NCBI RefSeq assembly: GCF_014201805.1
Contig: NZ_JACHFK010000018.1
Coordinates: forward strand, 1 to 64,000
Direction of reading: 5' to 3'
Origin: Deinococcus metalli
GTDB lineage: Bacteria > Deinococcota > Deinococci > Deinococcales > Deinococcaceae
DNA length: 64,000 bases
Shown here: piece by piece, positions 28,702 through 36,420 of the stretch
Layout of the letters: every line of letters starts with the position of its first letter
How positions within the stretch are numbered: the first letter of the stretch is position 1
Made by a program: the position numbers and the translations under genes
The notes under the pieces: model-generated
What the model was told of the DNA's origin: nothing
Seen by the model: the letters and a program-made list of their open reading frames with translations, nothing else
The model's database searches: none

Positions 28702-28750
28702 CCCCAGGAATGAGGGGGGCACGCGGGGCCGTTCGTGTGACCTGAACCGC

Positions 28751-28848
28751 GTCACCCCACACCGGATGACCCGGTGGCCGTCACCCCACGGCACGCGACC
28801 CGACCACCGTCACCCCAGACCAGAGGGAGTGACGGGAAGCACCCCACA
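28751..28848 (+). repeat. Short array with 29-bp period (core GTCACCCCA)
   Basis: GTCACCCCAC begins at 28751 and 28780, GTCACCCCAG at 28809 and GCACCCCAC at 28839, i.e. steps of 29, 29 and 30 bp. The unit also holds a second partly conserved block (GACCCGG/CGACCCG) about 16 bp after the core. Further copies of (G)TCACCCCAC or GACCCCAC are scattered at 28896, about 28955, 29379, 29460 and 29489. The variable parts differ, so these are protein-binding-type repeats rather than duplicated coding sequence. No known iteron matches. Confidence 0.7.
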
Positions 28849-29627
28849 TCGCGCCCCCTGTCGATCCGACCCCAGGGCAGGGCACCCGTCGGTCTCGACC
28901 CCACACCTCGTGACCCGGTCGACCTGCGCACGTGACGTGACCTTCCACCCCACCGCGGCATCACTGCGGGGGTGCGGGGCGGCCTGGGTTTCGCCCTCTG
29001 ACGGGGTCGGATTTCGGGCGGCCTGATGCGGTCAAAAATCATCGGGCGCGGGTGGCGCATTGTCAGAACAGTCCTAGACATCGGTTTTTTGTTCGCTAAG
29101 TGAAAACGCCGTGCTGGTCGGCATTAAAACGCAACATGTGATCCATGTTTCTTTTCGTGTTCGCTAAGGAATCTCGGCCCAAGTTCAGGCAGATTTCGGC
29201 CCGATTTTGCACCCGTTTCAGGCCCTGCTTCCAGACCCAGGTGTCCAAGTGCGGCGCGACTGCGGCACGACTGCGCACGCCAGGGCACCTGCTGAGAAAT
29301 CGCTTCGCGTGACCCCCGCACGACGACCCCAGGTGGCAAGGGGTGATCGCAACTGCGCAGGACAACGAACCCTGCGGGCGTCACCCCACTCGACGTGACC
29401 CGCTCGAGAATTCATTGGAATGCGAAACCGCATGGACACGGGGAGGGGATGGGAACACATCACCCCACCTCAGGGCACCTGAGGGTGAGCACCCCACTGC
29501 CGGGGAACCCAGGAGGAATCGCGCAAAACAGCTCCAAGGGCACCCAAGGAACAGGGGCAACATCGGCAGCAACCTCAACCAGGGCAAGGGGCCCTGGCGG
29601 CCAGGAACGCAACCGATCAGGAGGAGC
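28849..29627. other. Non-coding leader region of the TnpB-PrimPol operon
   Basis: About 780 bp with no supported gene. It contains scattered CACCCCA elements, an AT-rich interval (29030-29220), and a direct repeat TGTTCGCTAAG at 29090-29100 and 29158-29168, each preceded by a T-rich run. It could hold the promoter, a structured RNA or an origin-like element for the downstream operon. Confidence 0.45.
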
Positions 29628-31064
29628 ATGCCCCCACCCGATCCGCACATCCATCTTCGACACCCGCTGTATCCCACCCCCACGCAACAGCGCGAACTGG
29701 ACGCCCTCTGGGCACTCGCCCGACAGATCTGGCGTGTCCTCGCGGTGCACGCGCGACTGGAGGCGGACGGCCAGCCGCAGTCCCTGCAGGAGGTCGCGGC
29801 GCTCGTCGTGGCCGGGGCCATGCCACCCACCAGTCGGGCCGCGCGATCCGTTCCACGGCGCACCACGGCCGAGCGGCGCAATGAACTCGAGGCGGTCGCG
29901 CGCGCGCTGGGCTGGCGGGCGCATCTCGGCAGCAGCACGCTCGACGGTCTCGTCCAGGCATTCGGCCGCAGTGTGCGCGCTCTGGGTCACGTCGCCGATC
30001 CGGCGTGCATCTCGTTAAACCCGCCAGAGACCTTTGCGCTGACGTACCGTGGGCTCGCGCGGCCTGTGGACGACCTGCATGTCGAGATTGCGGGCATCTC
30101 GGGGCTGGTGCTCGCCCCGGTGTATCTGATGCCCGGGCCGGCCAGGCTCGCCGTGCACGCGTGGCAGAACGCCTTCTTCGCCAGCCTCAGCACCACCCGG
30201 AGCGACCTCGAGGCCGCGCTGCTGACCGGCGACACTGACGCCGGTGCCCGGTACCTCGCTCACCTGGCCAGGTACGGCCCGCTGGAGCTCCATCTGGCCG
30301 CGGCGAGATCCACTCCGGCGCTGGGATCGCCGATCACCCTGCACCTGGCCCAGGGCGTGCAACTCCACCGCAGCGTGGCCGGCGACGAGATCAGCTGGGC
30401 GTTCCAGCTCACCCACCTCTCGCCACCCCGCCACCAGGCGCTGCTCGCGATCGATCCCGGGCAGCGGGCCCTGTGGACGTGGATCACCGCTCACCACGGC
30501 CAGGGCCAGGTGCCCAATCCGCTGGCCCAGACGCACCCGTGGCAGCCAGGGCTCCCGACGCCGCCAGACGGCCTCGTCCGGCGATCCCATGACCTGCGGT
30601 ACGCCCATGTGCGCCGTCACCAGCTGCTGTACGCCACCCAGCTGCAGCCGCGTCTCGAGCGCGCCCTGGCCCACTTCCTGACGTTCGCGGGCGTCGCCAT
30701 CGAGGACACGGCGCTCGCCCGCATGGCCCAGCGCGGCCTGGACTACGCCCCGTTCGTGGCCTTCAGTGGGACGCGCCAGTACGAACGGTTCCTGACCGAT
30801 CTGGCGCAGCACGATCCGGCGCGCCGGATCGCGGTCTGGGTGCCCCCGGAGGGCACCTCGGTGGACTGCTCGGTCTGTGGCCTGCCCGACGCCATGCGCT
30901 ACTGGCGCCGGGTGGGTCGGTGTCGCGGCTGTGGTGTGCGACTGGACCGTGACGTCAACGGTGCGCGCAACATCTACCAGCGCGCCGCCGCGATGTGGCC
31001 GGTGACGACGCTCCCGTGGGTGCCGGCCGCCCTACCGAGGCCACGGCGCCGGGGGACGCGGTGA
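29628..31064 (+). CDS. TnpB-like RNA-guided-type RuvC nuclease
   Basis: A 478-residue protein. The N-terminus has the TnpB opening YPTPTQQRELDALWALARQIW. RuvC-I is LLAIDPGQRALW (D276), RuvC-II VAIEDTAL (E359), a zinc finger has cysteines C414, C417, C432 and C435, and RuvC-III is LDRDVNGARN (D442). The spacing of about 83 residues between acids matches TnpB, so all catalytic residues are present. TnpB proteins are transposon-encoded nucleases guided by RNA from the transposon right end. Here no tnpA or insertion-sequence ends are seen, and the gene's end overlaps a primase gene (GTGA). AGGAGG precedes the ATG. The 270-residue N-terminal part is diverged. Confidence 0.85.
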   Translation: MPPPDPHIHLRHPLYPTPTQQRELDALWALARQIWRVLAVHARLEADGQPQSLQEVAALVVAGAMPPTSRAARSVPRRTTAERRNELEAVARALGWRAHLGSSTLDGLVQAFGRSVRALGHVADPACISLNPPETFALTYRGLARPVDDLHVEIAGISGLVLAPVYLMPGPARLAVHAWQNAFFASLSTTRSDLEAALLTGDTDAGARYLAHLARYGPLELHLAAARSTPALGSPITLHLAQGVQLHRSVAGDEISWAFQLTHLSPPRHQALLAIDPGQRALWTWITAHHGQGQVPNPLAQTHPWQPGLPTPPDGLVRRSHDLRYAHVRRHQLLYATQLQPRLERALAHFLTFAGVAIEDTALARMAQRGLDYAPFVAFSGTRQYERFLTDLAQHDPARRIAVWVPPEGTSVDCSVCGLPDAMRYWRRVGRCRGCGVRLDRDVNGARNIYQRAAAMWPVTTLPWVPAALPRPRRRGTR

Positions 31065-31987
31065 CGGTGATCCAAACGGCACACGCCGACCACCTCGCGG
31101 CGTCCTGGCCGGCCGACCTGCGTGGGGTTCGGGCCTACCTGCCGTACCGGTTCGTGACCCGCACGTCGGGCCGGCTGGGCAAGCGCCCGTGTTCTGCCCA
31201 TGGCCGCTGGGTCGATCCGTTCGACCGGCAGTATCACCTGGGGTTCGGTCAGGCGCTGGACGTGTTGCGCCAGGGCGGGTGCGACGGGGTCGGCATCGTG
31301 CTGGCGATGGAGCCGTGGCGTGCTGGCCTCCCCCTGGTGGCCATCGACCTCGACGGCGTGGTGAGCGGTGGGGAAGTTCATCCGGCGGCCCGCGAACTCG
31401 TGGCGCGTCTGGACAGCTACACCGAGCTCAGCGTCTCGGGGACGGGGCTGCATGTCCTGGTCGCGGGGGAGGTGCCCCTGGCGGGTCGGCGCGGTCACAT
31501 CAAAGACTTGGAGGTGGAGGTGATCACCTGTGGGTATGTGGCGGTCACCGGCCTGCGGCTGCCCGGCACGCCAGCCACGCTCAACGTTCGCTCCAGGGAA
31601 CTGGCCGAACTTCATCAGACCCTGTTTCAGGCCCCGACTCCACCCGTCCGTACGGTGGCTGTTGGCGTGCTGGACGATGAGCTCGTGCTCCAGCGCGCCC
31701 GCGCCGCCCGCAATGGGCGCCGATTCGCGGCGCTGTTCGACAGGGGAGACCTGTCGTCCCACGGTGACGACGCCAGTCGAGGTGATCTCGCCCTCCTCGC
31801 CATGCTGCGCTGGTACACGCTGGATCCTGTACAGCTGCACCGGCTGTGGGCGCGCAGCGCCCTGCACCGCCCTGAACGCTGGGCCCGGCCCGCCCACCGC
31901 GACGGACGGGATTACGCCACCGTCACCGTCGCCCGCGCGCTCGCGTTCAGCGGGCGTGTTCGTTCATCCCACAAAGGACAGCCATGA
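31061..31987 (+). CDS. PrimPol-type primase/polymerase (NrS-1-like)
   Basis: A 308-residue protein. GTG start with the TnpB stop inside it (GTGA) and GGGGGA upstream. An AEP/PrimPol fold is indicated by the metal motif IDLDG (D96, D98), the SGTGLHVLV motif (H131), and a following ITCGYVAVTG strand. The C-terminal 90 residues (LLAMLRWYTLDPVQLHRLWARSALHRPERW...GRDYATVTVARAL) match the helix-bundle domain after the PrimPol core in phage NrS-1 polymerase. No helicase domain is attached. It would synthesise primers or copy DNA for the element. Confidence 0.78.
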   Translation: MTVIQTAHADHLAASWPADLRGVRAYLPYRFVTRTSGRLGKRPCSAHGRWVDPFDRQYHLGFGQALDVLRQGGCDGVGIVLAMEPWRAGLPLVAIDLDGVVSGGEVHPAARELVARLDSYTELSVSGTGLHVLVAGEVPLAGRRGHIKDLEVEVITCGYVAVTGLRLPGTPATLNVRSRELAELHQTLFQAPTPPVRTVAVGVLDDELVLQRARAARNGRRFAALFDRGDLSSHGDDASRGDLALLAMLRWYTLDPVQLHRLWARSALHRPERWARPAHRDGRDYATVTVARALAFSGRVRSSHKGQP

Positions 31988-32709
31988 CCCTTCCCTCGAC
32001 CCCGCCCACCGTCACCGTCCCCCTTCACCCCACCACTGAACAGACCAGGCGGCTCGTCTCTATGGGCGAACGGCTGAACACCCTCCGCACCTGGTGTTAC
32101 GCCCAGGCGGTCGGACATGTGCCGCCCGGTACCACCCTGGCTGAACTGGCGTACGGCGCTCCGGCCACCTCGAACGCCGTGAATGACGAGGTGGCCGCGC
32201 TGCTGCTGCTGTCGTCGTTTACAGATCTCCCGGCCGATGTGCTCGTCGAGACGATCACTGAGACTTGGCGGGCGATCCACGAAGAGCGCCAGCAGACAGG
32301 TCGCCTACGGCCGTATTCGCACGTGTGGGAGCGCTACGACATCACCATTGCTGGCCCTGCTTGGGTGAGCGTGTGGACGCCCGAGCTTGTCACCTTGGCC
32401 GGGGTGGACGGTGCGGTGGAGGCGGAATTGACCCACCACACGGTGCCGCCTGCGGTGGTGCAGGGCTGGCGGAACGAGCGGCTGGCGTGGTGCGCGTGGG
32501 CGCAGGGCACCACGATCCGGCTCCGCGGGGCTCAGCTGGCGAGGTACCGCCAGGATCTGCGTCGGCACCGGGAAGCGGGGGAGACCCTGCCGTCGGTGGC
32601 GGAACTCCAGCAGGCCTGGGCCGCGGTGCCGGGCGTGGGTGGTCGGGCCCAGCTGCCGGGCGTGGCGCGGGTGGAACAGCTGGAGAGCGGGTGGTGGCTG
32701 ACGCTCTGA
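31984..32709 (+). CDS. Protein resembling the N-terminal half of TnpB only, no RuvC
   Basis: A 241-residue protein overlapping the PrimPol gene by 4 bp (ATGA). Its start, TVTVPLHPTTEQTRRLVSMGERLNTLRTWCYAQ, has the same layout as the TnpB-like protein encoded three genes back and as general TnpB N-termini (helix-rich REC/wedge region). The following helices and a strand pair (YDITIAGPAWVSVW) also fit a TnpB wedge. There is no D/E/D RuvC core and no zinc finger. It may be an RNA- or DNA-binding partner; alternatively it is unrelated. Similarity is by eye only. Confidence 0.5.
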   Translation: MTLPSTPPTVTVPLHPTTEQTRRLVSMGERLNTLRTWCYAQAVGHVPPGTTLAELAYGAPATSNAVNDEVAALLLLSSFTDLPADVLVETITETWRAIHEERQQTGRLRPYSHVWERYDITIAGPAWVSVWTPELVTLAGVDGAVEAELTHHTVPPAVVQGWRNERLAWCAWAQGTTIRLRGAQLARYRQDLRRHREAGETLPSVAELQQAWAAVPGVGGRAQLPGVARVEQLESGWWLTL

Positions 32710-32770
32710 GCGCGCTGAGCAGATCGGCGGCGCGTGTGTCGGTACGAATGCACAGATGACCTGGCGTTGT

Positions 32771-33112
32771 TCACGCCAGCGCGTTGAATACGTCGCGCAG
32801 CATCAGGCTGGACAGGAGGCCCAGGGCACACACGGGGAGCAGGTCGCGCAGCGAACGGTCGGTGAGGGCGAACAGGCCAGCACCGACCAGGCACAGTCCG
32901 AGGAGCGGCGTCAGCACCCACGCGCAGAGGTCCGCCGCCAGAGTGGCCAGAAGCCCCAGGCCCCCGGGTGTTGTCGGGGCGACCAGGTGCAGCAGTGCGT
33001 AGAGCGGTGCGACGGTCTGAACGCACGCGAGCGCCTCGCGTTTCAGGCGATCGGTGGACACGTCGGGCACATCCGGCCATTGAAACGGTGGGTGGGGGCC
33101 TCGAGGTGACAT
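32771..33112 (-). CDS. Small membrane protein, three hydrophobic segments
   Basis: A 113-residue protein (ATG at 33112) with hydrophobic segments at about 28-47, 53-77 and 86-105, separated by short charged loops (TDRSLRD). Not recognised. The size and helix pattern are compatible with a VirB2/TrbC-type or holin-like protein, but no family signature is visible. It is convergent with the TnpB-PrimPol operon and divergent from the recombinase. Confidence 0.5.
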   Translation of the reverse strand: MSPRGPHPPFQWPDVPDVSTDRLKREALACVQTVAPLYALLHLVAPTTPGGLGLLATLAADLCAWVLTPLLGLCLVGAGLFALTDRSLRDLLPVCALGLLSSLMLRDVFNALA

Positions 33113-33161
33113 GACCCTATCGGAGCACAACAGGCGGGGGCGTGTCGGTTCGGCCCGACAT

Positions 33162-33199
33162 TCCCCCTGGGGATTCAGTCCCGGCGCCACCCAGGGGGA
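33162..33199. repeat. Inverted repeat upstream of the tyrosine recombinase
   Basis: TCCCCCTGGG at 33162-33171 and CCCAGGGGGA at 33190-33199 form a perfect 10-bp inverted repeat with an 18-bp centre, ending about 39 bp before the recombinase ATG. It may be a recombinase or excisionase binding site, an attachment core, or an operator. It also resembles the C-tract/G-tract sites bound by CsoR-type repressors elsewhere in this window. Confidence 0.6.
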
Positions 33200-33237
33200 G
33201 GCAAACCCCCCGACAAGACCTGTTATCATGGGGGTAA

Positions 33238-34188
33238 ATGACCGTCAGCACAGCGATCGAACTGTACCGGGGTGACCTCGTCGGCCGGGCGGCCCAGGTC
33301 GCTTCCCTGCACCGGGATGAATTGAAGCGGCGCGCCGTCGAAGCGGCACGGGATAAAAATGTGGCGGCGCTGTGGGTGATCACCGAGGCCCACCTGACGT
33401 CGTACGGCACCACCGGGGCGCGGATCAGTCCGCATACCCTCCGCGTGTACCGGGAAGCCGTCCAGGCCTTCGTGGCCCATGCCGCCGACCAGGCGGTGAG
33501 TCTGCTGAACCCGGATCGCACCGTGGGGCCGCTGTACCTGAGGCGCCTGGAGGCGGCGGGCAGGTCGCCCGCCACCGTGCGCGTCAAGCTTGCTGGCGCG
33601 CGGGCACTGTACCGGGCACTGCGCTGGGCTGGGGCCACGGACGTCGACCCATTCATCGATGCCCAGGCGGCCCGTGACCTCACCCCCGCGTGGGACAAGC
33701 GGCAGCCCTACAGCGAGGACGAAGTGCAGCGCCTGCTGAGGGCCGCCGATCCCCGCATGCAGGCCCTGCTGCTGCTGTGTGCCCATGCGGGTCTGCGGAT
33801 TTCCGAGGCACTCGCCCTGACCTGGGCCGACGTCGACCTGGGCGCGCGGGTGGTCACCGTCATCAACGGCAAGGGACGCAAATCTCGGCGTGTGAACATG
33901 TCCCGGTCGCTGGTCGATGCGCTCGAAACGCTGGGTTCCGGAACGGGCCCCGTCATCGGCGGCGGGGCGGACGCGGCCCGTGAGCGGCTCGGCTGGGTGT
34001 GTCGGCGCGCCCACGTCGAGCCGCGCGGCTATCACGCCCTGCGCCATTACGCTGGTACCCGCCTGCTGCGCGAGGGCCAGAGTCTGGATGCTGCGGCCCG
34101 TCACCTGGGGCACGCCAGCATTGAGACCACCCGCATCTACGCCAAATGGGCCGACGATGGTCTGAAGAGCGTGCTGAGCAGCTGGTAA
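33238..34188 (+). CDS. Tyrosine recombinase/integrase (XerC/D-like)
   Basis: A 316-residue recombinase. An N-terminal SAM-like core-binding domain (residues about 30-140) is followed by a catalytic domain with the tyrosine-recombinase set: R187 in GLRISEAL, a lysine in GKGRKSR, H266 and R269 in HALRHYAG, H292 in LGHASIETT and nucleophile Y301 in RIYAKW. It could resolve plasmid multimers or move an element. A GGGGGT ribosome site or, alternatively, TATCAT 8 nt before the ATG is present. An inverted repeat lies upstream. Confidence 0.9.
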   Translation: MTVSTAIELYRGDLVGRAAQVASLHRDELKRRAVEAARDKNVAALWVITEAHLTSYGTTGARISPHTLRVYREAVQAFVAHAADQAVSLLNPDRTVGPLYLRRLEAAGRSPATVRVKLAGARALYRALRWAGATDVDPFIDAQAARDLTPAWDKRQPYSEDEVQRLLRAADPRMQALLLLCAHAGLRISEALALTWADVDLGARVVTVINGKGRKSRRVNMSRSLVDALETLGSGTGPVIGGGADAARERLGWVCRRAHVEPRGYHALRHYAGTRLLREGQSLDAAARHLGHASIETTRIYAKWADDGLKSVLSSW

Positions 34189-34304
34189 CCGTTCGTCGTG
34201 TAGACGGAGGCTGAATCACGAGCGGTCTGTGCGTCCAGGGTGTGGCGTGGGCTCGGCCCACGCCACATTCACTTGCCTTGTTCTGTCCTGACATGACGTA
34301 CGAT

Positions 34305-34330
34305 ATTACGTATATTACGTTATATGTAAT
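34305..34330. promoter_or_regulatory. Imperfect palindrome before kfrA, candidate operator
   Basis: ATTACGTATA at 34305-34314 and TATATGTAAT at 34321-34330 form a near-perfect inverted repeat in an AT-rich island, with an inner TTACGT copy. It ends 33 bp before the ATG of the KfrA-type protein. KfrA proteins repress their own gene by binding long inverted repeats, so this is a plausible operator. Confidence 0.6.
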
Positions 34331-34363
34331 TATTTTATGCTATGCTATGAGCAGGAGGTATTG

Positions 34364-35371
34364 ATGGGACGACTAGGTGTGACGATGGAGGATGTGGCCC
34401 CGGTGGCCGAGGCGCTGCATGCGCAGGGACAACGTGTGACGGCCGCGACCGTTCGCAGCGTCCTGGGGACGGGATCGCTGACCACACTGACCACGCTGGT
34501 GCGTGAGTGGGAGACCACCCAGGCGGCGTCTCAGGCACAGGCCACGGCGGCCGTCGCGCCGTCCCCGCTTCCGCCTCAGGTGGCGCAGGTGCTGGAGCGT
34601 GCCACGCAGGACATCTGGGCGATGGCCTGTGAGGTGGCAGATCAACGCCTCCAGGGCGAGCGGGATCATCACCTCCAGCAACTGGCGGAGGCCATGGCCG
34701 CTCAGACCGAAGCCGCAGCGTTCAGCGATACCGTTGTGGCGCAGGTCGAGGACTTGACGGCGCGCATCACCGAACTGAACGACCAACTGGCGGCGGCTCT
34801 ACAGCGTGAGGAGCAGGGAGCGGTTGAGCGCGCCGTGGTGGTGCAGGAACTGGCCGCGGCTCGTGAGGCGTTGCAGGGGGCGACGACCCGGGTTGCCGGT
34901 TTGGAGGCGCATACCGCTGACCTCAACACTGAACTCCAGCGGCTGCATGAGGCCCAGCGGGTCGAACGTGAGCAGCTCGCGGCGGAGCGTGAGATGGAGC
35001 GGCAGCAGCACGCGGCCGCGCTCGAGCGTGTCACCCAGGCTGCCGACGACCGTGTGGCCATCGAACATGCCCGGGCCGCATCGCTGGAGTTCGAGCTGCG
35101 ATCGGCCCGGGAAACCCACGACGCTGCTGTCACCGAGATGCGGGGGCAGCTCGAGCTGGCCGTCCGTGAGGGCGCACAGGCCCAGGGCGCAGCGACCGAC
35201 CTGCGGACACAACTGGCGGCCCAGACGCAACTGCTCGCGCAGGCGATGGCGCACCGCCCCGATGGACAGGGCACTCAAGCGGCCGACACTCCCCGTGCCC
35301 CCACCGATACGGCCAAGCCAGCGCCTGCGCCGAAACGTCCGCCCACGCGCAAACGCCCTCCGAAAGCCTGA
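34364..35371 (+). CDS. kfrA: KfrA-type DNA-binding coiled-coil protein
   Basis: A 335-residue protein. Residues 1-50 match the KfrA N-terminal DNA-binding domain (VAEALHAQGQRVTAATVRSVLGTGSLTTLTTLVREWE). Residues about 75-300 form a long continuous coiled coil rich in Ala, Gln, Glu and Arg, and the C-terminus is a basic Pro/Lys-rich tail. In plasmids KfrA contributes to stable inheritance, forming oligomers that organise DNA near the partition region. GGAGG precedes the ATG by 7 nt. Confidence 0.83.
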   Translation: MGRLGVTMEDVAPVAEALHAQGQRVTAATVRSVLGTGSLTTLTTLVREWETTQAASQAQATAAVAPSPLPPQVAQVLERATQDIWAMACEVADQRLQGERDHHLQQLAEAMAAQTEAAAFSDTVVAQVEDLTARITELNDQLAAALQREEQGAVERAVVVQELAAAREALQGATTRVAGLEAHTADLNTELQRLHEAQRVEREQLAAEREMERQQHAAALERVTQAADDRVAIEHARAASLEFELRSARETHDAAVTEMRGQLELAVREGAQAQGAATDLRTQLAAQTQLLAQAMAHRPDGQGTQAADTPRAPTDTAKPAPAPKRPPTRKRPPKA

Positions 35372-35558
35372 GGACAAGGAAAATCCGAGGACTCTGATCA
35401 TGGCCATGGGTCGCAAGCCCGCCCCGTTAAAGACTCCACGGCCAGAAGCCGGCCCCCGCATGCGCTGGCACGCTGGAAAGCAGGTCAGCACCCGTAGCCT
35501 CCGGGAGTCGCGTACGCTGCAGGAACCACCCGTGACCACCACCATCCCCAGGAGACGC

Positions 35559-36410
35559 ATGACGCGACAGCACCTGATCCTCACCACCCTGCTGCTGTGC
35601 AGTCCGCTCACCACCGCACCGGCACGCGGCGAGACAGCTGCCTTCGACCTGTCCGCCCTGAATCCCTTCTCGTACCCGGAAGGTGGCCTGGTCAAGCACA
35701 CGCCAGGCGTGCGGGAGATGCTGATTCAGGTCGATGCCTTCGACAGCCGCGCGGATATTACCCAGTCGGCGTATAGCGTGGACGTGACTGTGAACGAGAA
35801 CAACACGTCGCTCACCCTCTCGTACCAGCAGGCGACGCGGGCGGTCATGACGGCCACGGTCACGCCCGGCAAGCGGCAGATCGTCCTGCAGGAGGACTGG
35901 CTGGAGGACGAGACCCTGCACCGGGTACACAGCACCAAGCGCTTCAACGCCGCGGGCTGCAACCTCTCGACGACCGACCTGTTCTGGGATGCGCCGCTCG
36001 TGGTGGGCCTGCCACCGGTCACCCGCCCGCCGGCGACGAAACGCGAGCATCAGACCTTCTGCGATGCGCGGGGACGTCCGACAAAGCTCATCGCACAGAT
36101 CTTTTCCCCGGCCAGTACCGGCAAGCCGTTCACGCAGGTGAGCACGTGGACATGGAAGGATACGCAGCAGGCCGTGGTGGAAACCGGATGGGAGAGCGAG
36201 TCCAAGCGCTTTTTCGATGCGCGTGGCAACCCCGTGACGGAGTTCGTGAGCGCACCGGCTGAGCGTTCCGAGATCAAGACCACCTACGTATACGACGCGA
36301 AGGGCAACTGGGTGAAGCGGGTCGTGACCGTCCGAGACGGGCCAGAAGAGGCCAAAAGTCTGCCGGTGGTGGCCACGGAGACCACGACCCGCGATATCAC
36401 CTACTGGTGA
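35559..36410 (+). CDS. Secreted or periplasmic protein with YD-like segment, unknown role
   Basis: A 283-residue protein starting with a signal peptide (about residues 1-24, ending near APARG). The rest is beta-rich, with YDAKGNWVKRVVTVRDG and FDARGNPVTEFV segments that resemble RHS/YD-type repeats, and a conserved-looking FCDARGRPTKL. It has four cysteines or fewer and no catalytic motif. The ATG at 35559 has GGAG upstream; an unrelated in-frame run before it is not used. No partner is obvious next to it. Confidence 0.6.
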   Translation: MTRQHLILTTLLLCSPLTTAPARGETAAFDLSALNPFSYPEGGLVKHTPGVREMLIQVDAFDSRADITQSAYSVDVTVNENNTSLTLSYQQATRAVMTATVTPGKRQIVLQEDWLEDETLHRVHSTKRFNAAGCNLSTTDLFWDAPLVVGLPPVTRPPATKREHQTFCDARGRPTKLIAQIFSPASTGKPFTQVSTWTWKDTQQAVVETGWESESKRFFDARGNPVTEFVSAPAERSEIKTTYVYDAKGNWVKRVVTVRDGPEEAKSLPVVATETTTRDITYW

Positions 36411-36420
36411 TCGACAGCGA

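Noticed and set aside
28751..28848. CRISPR-like array
   Set aside because: Only about 9-10 bp of each 29-bp unit is constant and no spacer-length unique sequence alternates with long identical repeats; no cas gene is near.
29628..31064. Simple insertion sequence (IS605-type)
   Set aside because: No tnpA, no left-end or right-end hairpin and no target-site signature were seen; the gene is embedded in an operon.
34806..35558. Extension of the secreted protein to the left
   Set aside because: It would overlap the KfrA coding region in another frame and place the signal peptide internally.
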